The notes under the pieces: model-generated | What the model was told of the DNA's origin: nothing | What the model saw: the letters and a program-made list of their open reading frames with translations, nothing else | Databases searched by the model: none | Position numbers and translations under genes: made by a program | Shown: positions 62,510 through 64,000 of the stretch, in pieces | Position numbering within the stretch: position 1 is the stretch's first letter | Layout of the letters: every line of letters begins with the position of its first letter | NCBI GenBank assembly: GCA_964486865.1 | Contig: CAZAOZ010000013.1 | Span: 1-64,000 of the forward strand | From: Ga0077527 sp964486865 | GTDB taxonomy: Bacteria; Pseudomonadota; Gammaproteobacteria; Burkholderiales; SG8-41 | Reading direction: 5' to 3' | DNA: 64,000 nt

Positions 62510-63207
62510 ACCGCGAGAAACGCCGCGCCTTCGATCAGGCCGCAGCCATCCTGAACAGCGCATTTGAACAGGCCGGCCCGTTCCCCGGCCAGGAAGTGAC
62601 GCCGCCGCTGCTCGCCGATGCGGTCCGGCAGTGCCTGGAAATCTGCCAGCAGATCGACGCCGCCGGAGAGGAGCTGCCACTGGAAGAAGTCGATGAACTC
62701 GGCAGCCATGGCCTGGAATGCCTGTCCGACATGGGTCTGTGGGCTTATCAGTTGCAACTCGACGATGCGCGTGCCGCGATTGAAGATCTGGCCCTGGACA
62801 TGGCGCAGTGGATTGCGGAACACGGCGGACAGATTACGGTGCTGGAACCCGTGGTCAATGCGCTGGCCCGGCAGGCCAACGCGACGCGCGAGCCGTCCGC
62901 ACTGGCGGCGCTCTACGACCGTGCCTGCATGGTCATCGCCTGCACTGCTCCCGGCATTGCCGAAACCACTGACGTTGCGGCGCTGCAGCCCTGGTTCACG
63001 CTGCATTTCAACTGCGCCATCATTGCCACCCGCACCCAGCAGGCCGAACGCATGCACGCCGCCTATGATCTGCTGGAAGCCAACCTGCCGGCGCACTGCG
63101 CGGCGTTTTACGAGGAAGGCGTGCGCGAATCACAAAAAACGGTCTATGGCGAGCATGTGCGCGAAATCATGCGCGAACGTCTCGCCAAATGGACGACCCG
63201 CCACTAA
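62506..63207 (+). CDS. Conserved protein of unknown function coupled to msrB
   Basis: A 233-residue, mainly helical, acidic soluble protein that I do not recognise as a named family. It has no signal peptide, membrane segment or clear catalytic motif; DELGSHGLECLSDMGLWAYQLQLDDARAAIEDL and LHFNCAIIATRTQQAERMHAAYDLLEANLPAH are the most distinctive stretches, and the helix periodicity suggests a TPR-like or bundle fold. It starts at GTG within the msrB stop (GTGA), so expression is tied to msrB. yciB follows after 18 bases. Confidence 0.75.
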   Translation: MNREKRRAFDQAAAILNSAFEQAGPFPGQEVTPPLLADAVRQCLEICQQIDAAGEELPLEEVDELGSHGLECLSDMGLWAYQLQLDDARAAIEDLALDMAQWIAEHGGQITVLEPVVNALARQANATREPSALAALYDRACMVIACTAPGIAETTDVAALQPWFTLHFNCAIIATRTQQAERMHAAYDLLEANLPAHCAAFYEEGVRESQKTVYGEHVREIMRERLAKWTTRH

Positions 63208-63225
63208 GCGGGGATAATTGCAACC

Positions 63226-63765
63226 ATGAAATTCCTGTTCGATATTTTCCCGGTCATCCTGTTTTTTGCGGCGTTCAAGATCTACGGCATCTACGTCGCC
63301 ACCGCCGTTGCCATTGCCGCCACCGTGGCGCAGATCGGCTGGGTCTGGTTCAAACACCGCAAGATCGACAACATGCAGTGGATCAGCCTCGCGCTGATCG
63401 TTGTTTTCGGCGGCGCCACGCTGCTGTTGCGCGACGAAACCTTCATCAAGTGGAAGCCGACGGTACTCTACTGGCTGTTCGGCACGGTGCTCGCCGTCTC
63501 CGCACTGGCCTTCAAGAAAAACCTGATCCGCGCCATGATGGAAAAACAGGTCACCGCACCGGATCCGGTGTGGGGAAAACTGCTCGTCGGCTGGATCGGC
63601 TTTTTTACGGTCATGGGCGTGCTGAATCTGTACGTGGCCTACGCTTACGACACCGACATCTGGGTCAATTTCAAATTGTTCGGCGGCATCGGCCTGATGA
63701 TCCTGTTTGTCATTGCCCAAGCTGTTGTACTGGCGCCGCACATGAAAGAGCGGGAGAGTGAATGA
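63226..63765 (+). CDS. yciB: Inner-membrane septation protein (YciB/IspZ family)
   Basis: A 179-residue membrane protein with five to six helices and YciB signatures MKFLFDIFPVILFFAAFK, KWKPTVLYWLFG and the C-terminal YAYDTDIWVNFKLFGG. YciB affects cell envelope and septation in E. coli. It precedes a BolA-family gene, the standard order in Betaproteobacteria. Confidence 0.93.
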   Translation: MKFLFDIFPVILFFAAFKIYGIYVATAVAIAATVAQIGWVWFKHRKIDNMQWISLALIVVFGGATLLLRDETFIKWKPTVLYWLFGTVLAVSALAFKKNLIRAMMEKQVTAPDPVWGKLLVGWIGFFTVMGVLNLYVAYAYDTDIWVNFKLFGGIGLMILFVIAQAVVLAPHMKERESE

Positions 63766-63784
63766 ACGGTCCCGCCGCACGCTC

Positions 63785-64000
63785 GTGACCGTTGCCGACC
63801 GCATCCGCGACAGACTGGCGGCGCTCCATCCTGAATCCCTGGAAATCCTCGACGAATCCGGCGATCATGTCGGCCATGCCGGGGCACGGGACGGCGGCGG
63901 GCATTATCAATTGATCATCGTATCGCGGGCATTCGAGAACCAGGCGCCGCAGGCCAGGCACCGGATGATTTATGCGGCGCTGGGTCCGATGATGCACAAG
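63785..64000 (+). CDS. BolA-family protein, 3' end outside the window
   Basis: The first 72 codons of a BolA/IbaG-type protein: TVADRIRDRLAALHPE, then LEILDESGDHVGHAG, HYQLIIVSRAFENQ and RHRMIYAALG, the BolA core with its conserved His. It starts with GTG 63785; an ATG overlapping the yciB stop reads only eight codons. BolA proteins partner with monothiol glutaredoxins in iron-sulfur trafficking. The frame is still open at the window edge. Confidence 0.88.
   Translation, partial: MTVADRIRDRLAALHPESLEILDESGDHVGHAGARDGGGHYQLIIVSRAFENQAPQARHRMIYAALGPMMHK

Overview
The window reads as a chromosomal segment of a GC-rich betaproteobacterium, probably Burkholderiales or a close relative. The basis is gene content: the block sdhCDAB-sdhE-gltA-sucA-sucB-lpdA, malate dehydrogenase beside prpC/prpD and AcnA-type aconitases, two Bug/TctC-type periplasmic binding proteins, and an acs/SSS-kinase/VC_2705-type acetate locus. 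I see no rRNA, CRISPR array, transposase or integrase. Almost all the DNA is coding, and the recognisable genes are metabolic.

Layout. 1-8.9 kb: acetate locus (acetyl-CoA synthetase, a kinase fused to a sodium:solute symporter, a lone receiver protein, an OmpR-type regulator, and the DUF4212/VC_2705 symporter pair). 8.9-12.8 kb: tRNA-Ser(GGA) with a decayed copy of its 3' end, then a small stress/low-oxygen island (UspA remnant, CaCA antiporter, hemerythrin, DUF3330 protein, HIG1-like protein, SET-domain protein) carrying FNR-type boxes. 12.9-28.8 kb, all minus strand: sdhC, sdhD, sdhA, sdhB, sdhE, gltA, sucA, sucB, lpdA, zapE, acuI, prpE and a Bug binding protein. 29.3-41.1 kb: mdh, prpC, prpD, a periplasmic thioredoxin-like protein, two tandem AcnA-type aconitases and convergent malic enzyme. 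Together these cover succinate and malate oxidation, citrate synthesis, 2-oxoglutarate dehydrogenase, and the entry half of the methylcitrate cycle. prpB, fumarase, icd and sucCD are not in the window.

41.2-52 kb is accessory catabolism: a three-component molybdenum hydroxylase whose large subunit is split into two reading frames, a TauD-type dioxygenase, a VOC protein, a TRAP-type binding protein with no signal peptide, a polysaccharide-deacetylase-family protein, a LigI-like amidohydrolase and a SoxB/5'-nucleotidase-type metallophosphatase. 52.2-62.1 kb is the most interesting unit. A minus-strand operon encodes TctB, TctA, an NAD-IDH-like decarboxylating dehydrogenase, a ketopantoate-reductase-like protein, LeuC- and LeuD-like hydratase subunits and a Bug binding protein, with a divergent FAD-dependent D-2-hydroxyacid dehydrogenase. 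It looks like uptake plus a hydratase/oxidative-decarboxylation route for an unidentified tricarboxylate or branched hydroxydicarboxylate. 62.1-64 kb: msrB, an unknown protein, yciB and the start of a BolA-family gene.

A second layer is non-coding. At least three kinds of intergenic inverted repeat occur, often overlapping stop codons: heptad short tandem repeats, CACAGAG repeats, and CCCTCTCCC elements of which two have 18-20 bp terminal inverted repeats. A T-rich 18-bp element close to TAACTCATTGTTTTTATT occurs about eight times, mostly at or near translation starts.
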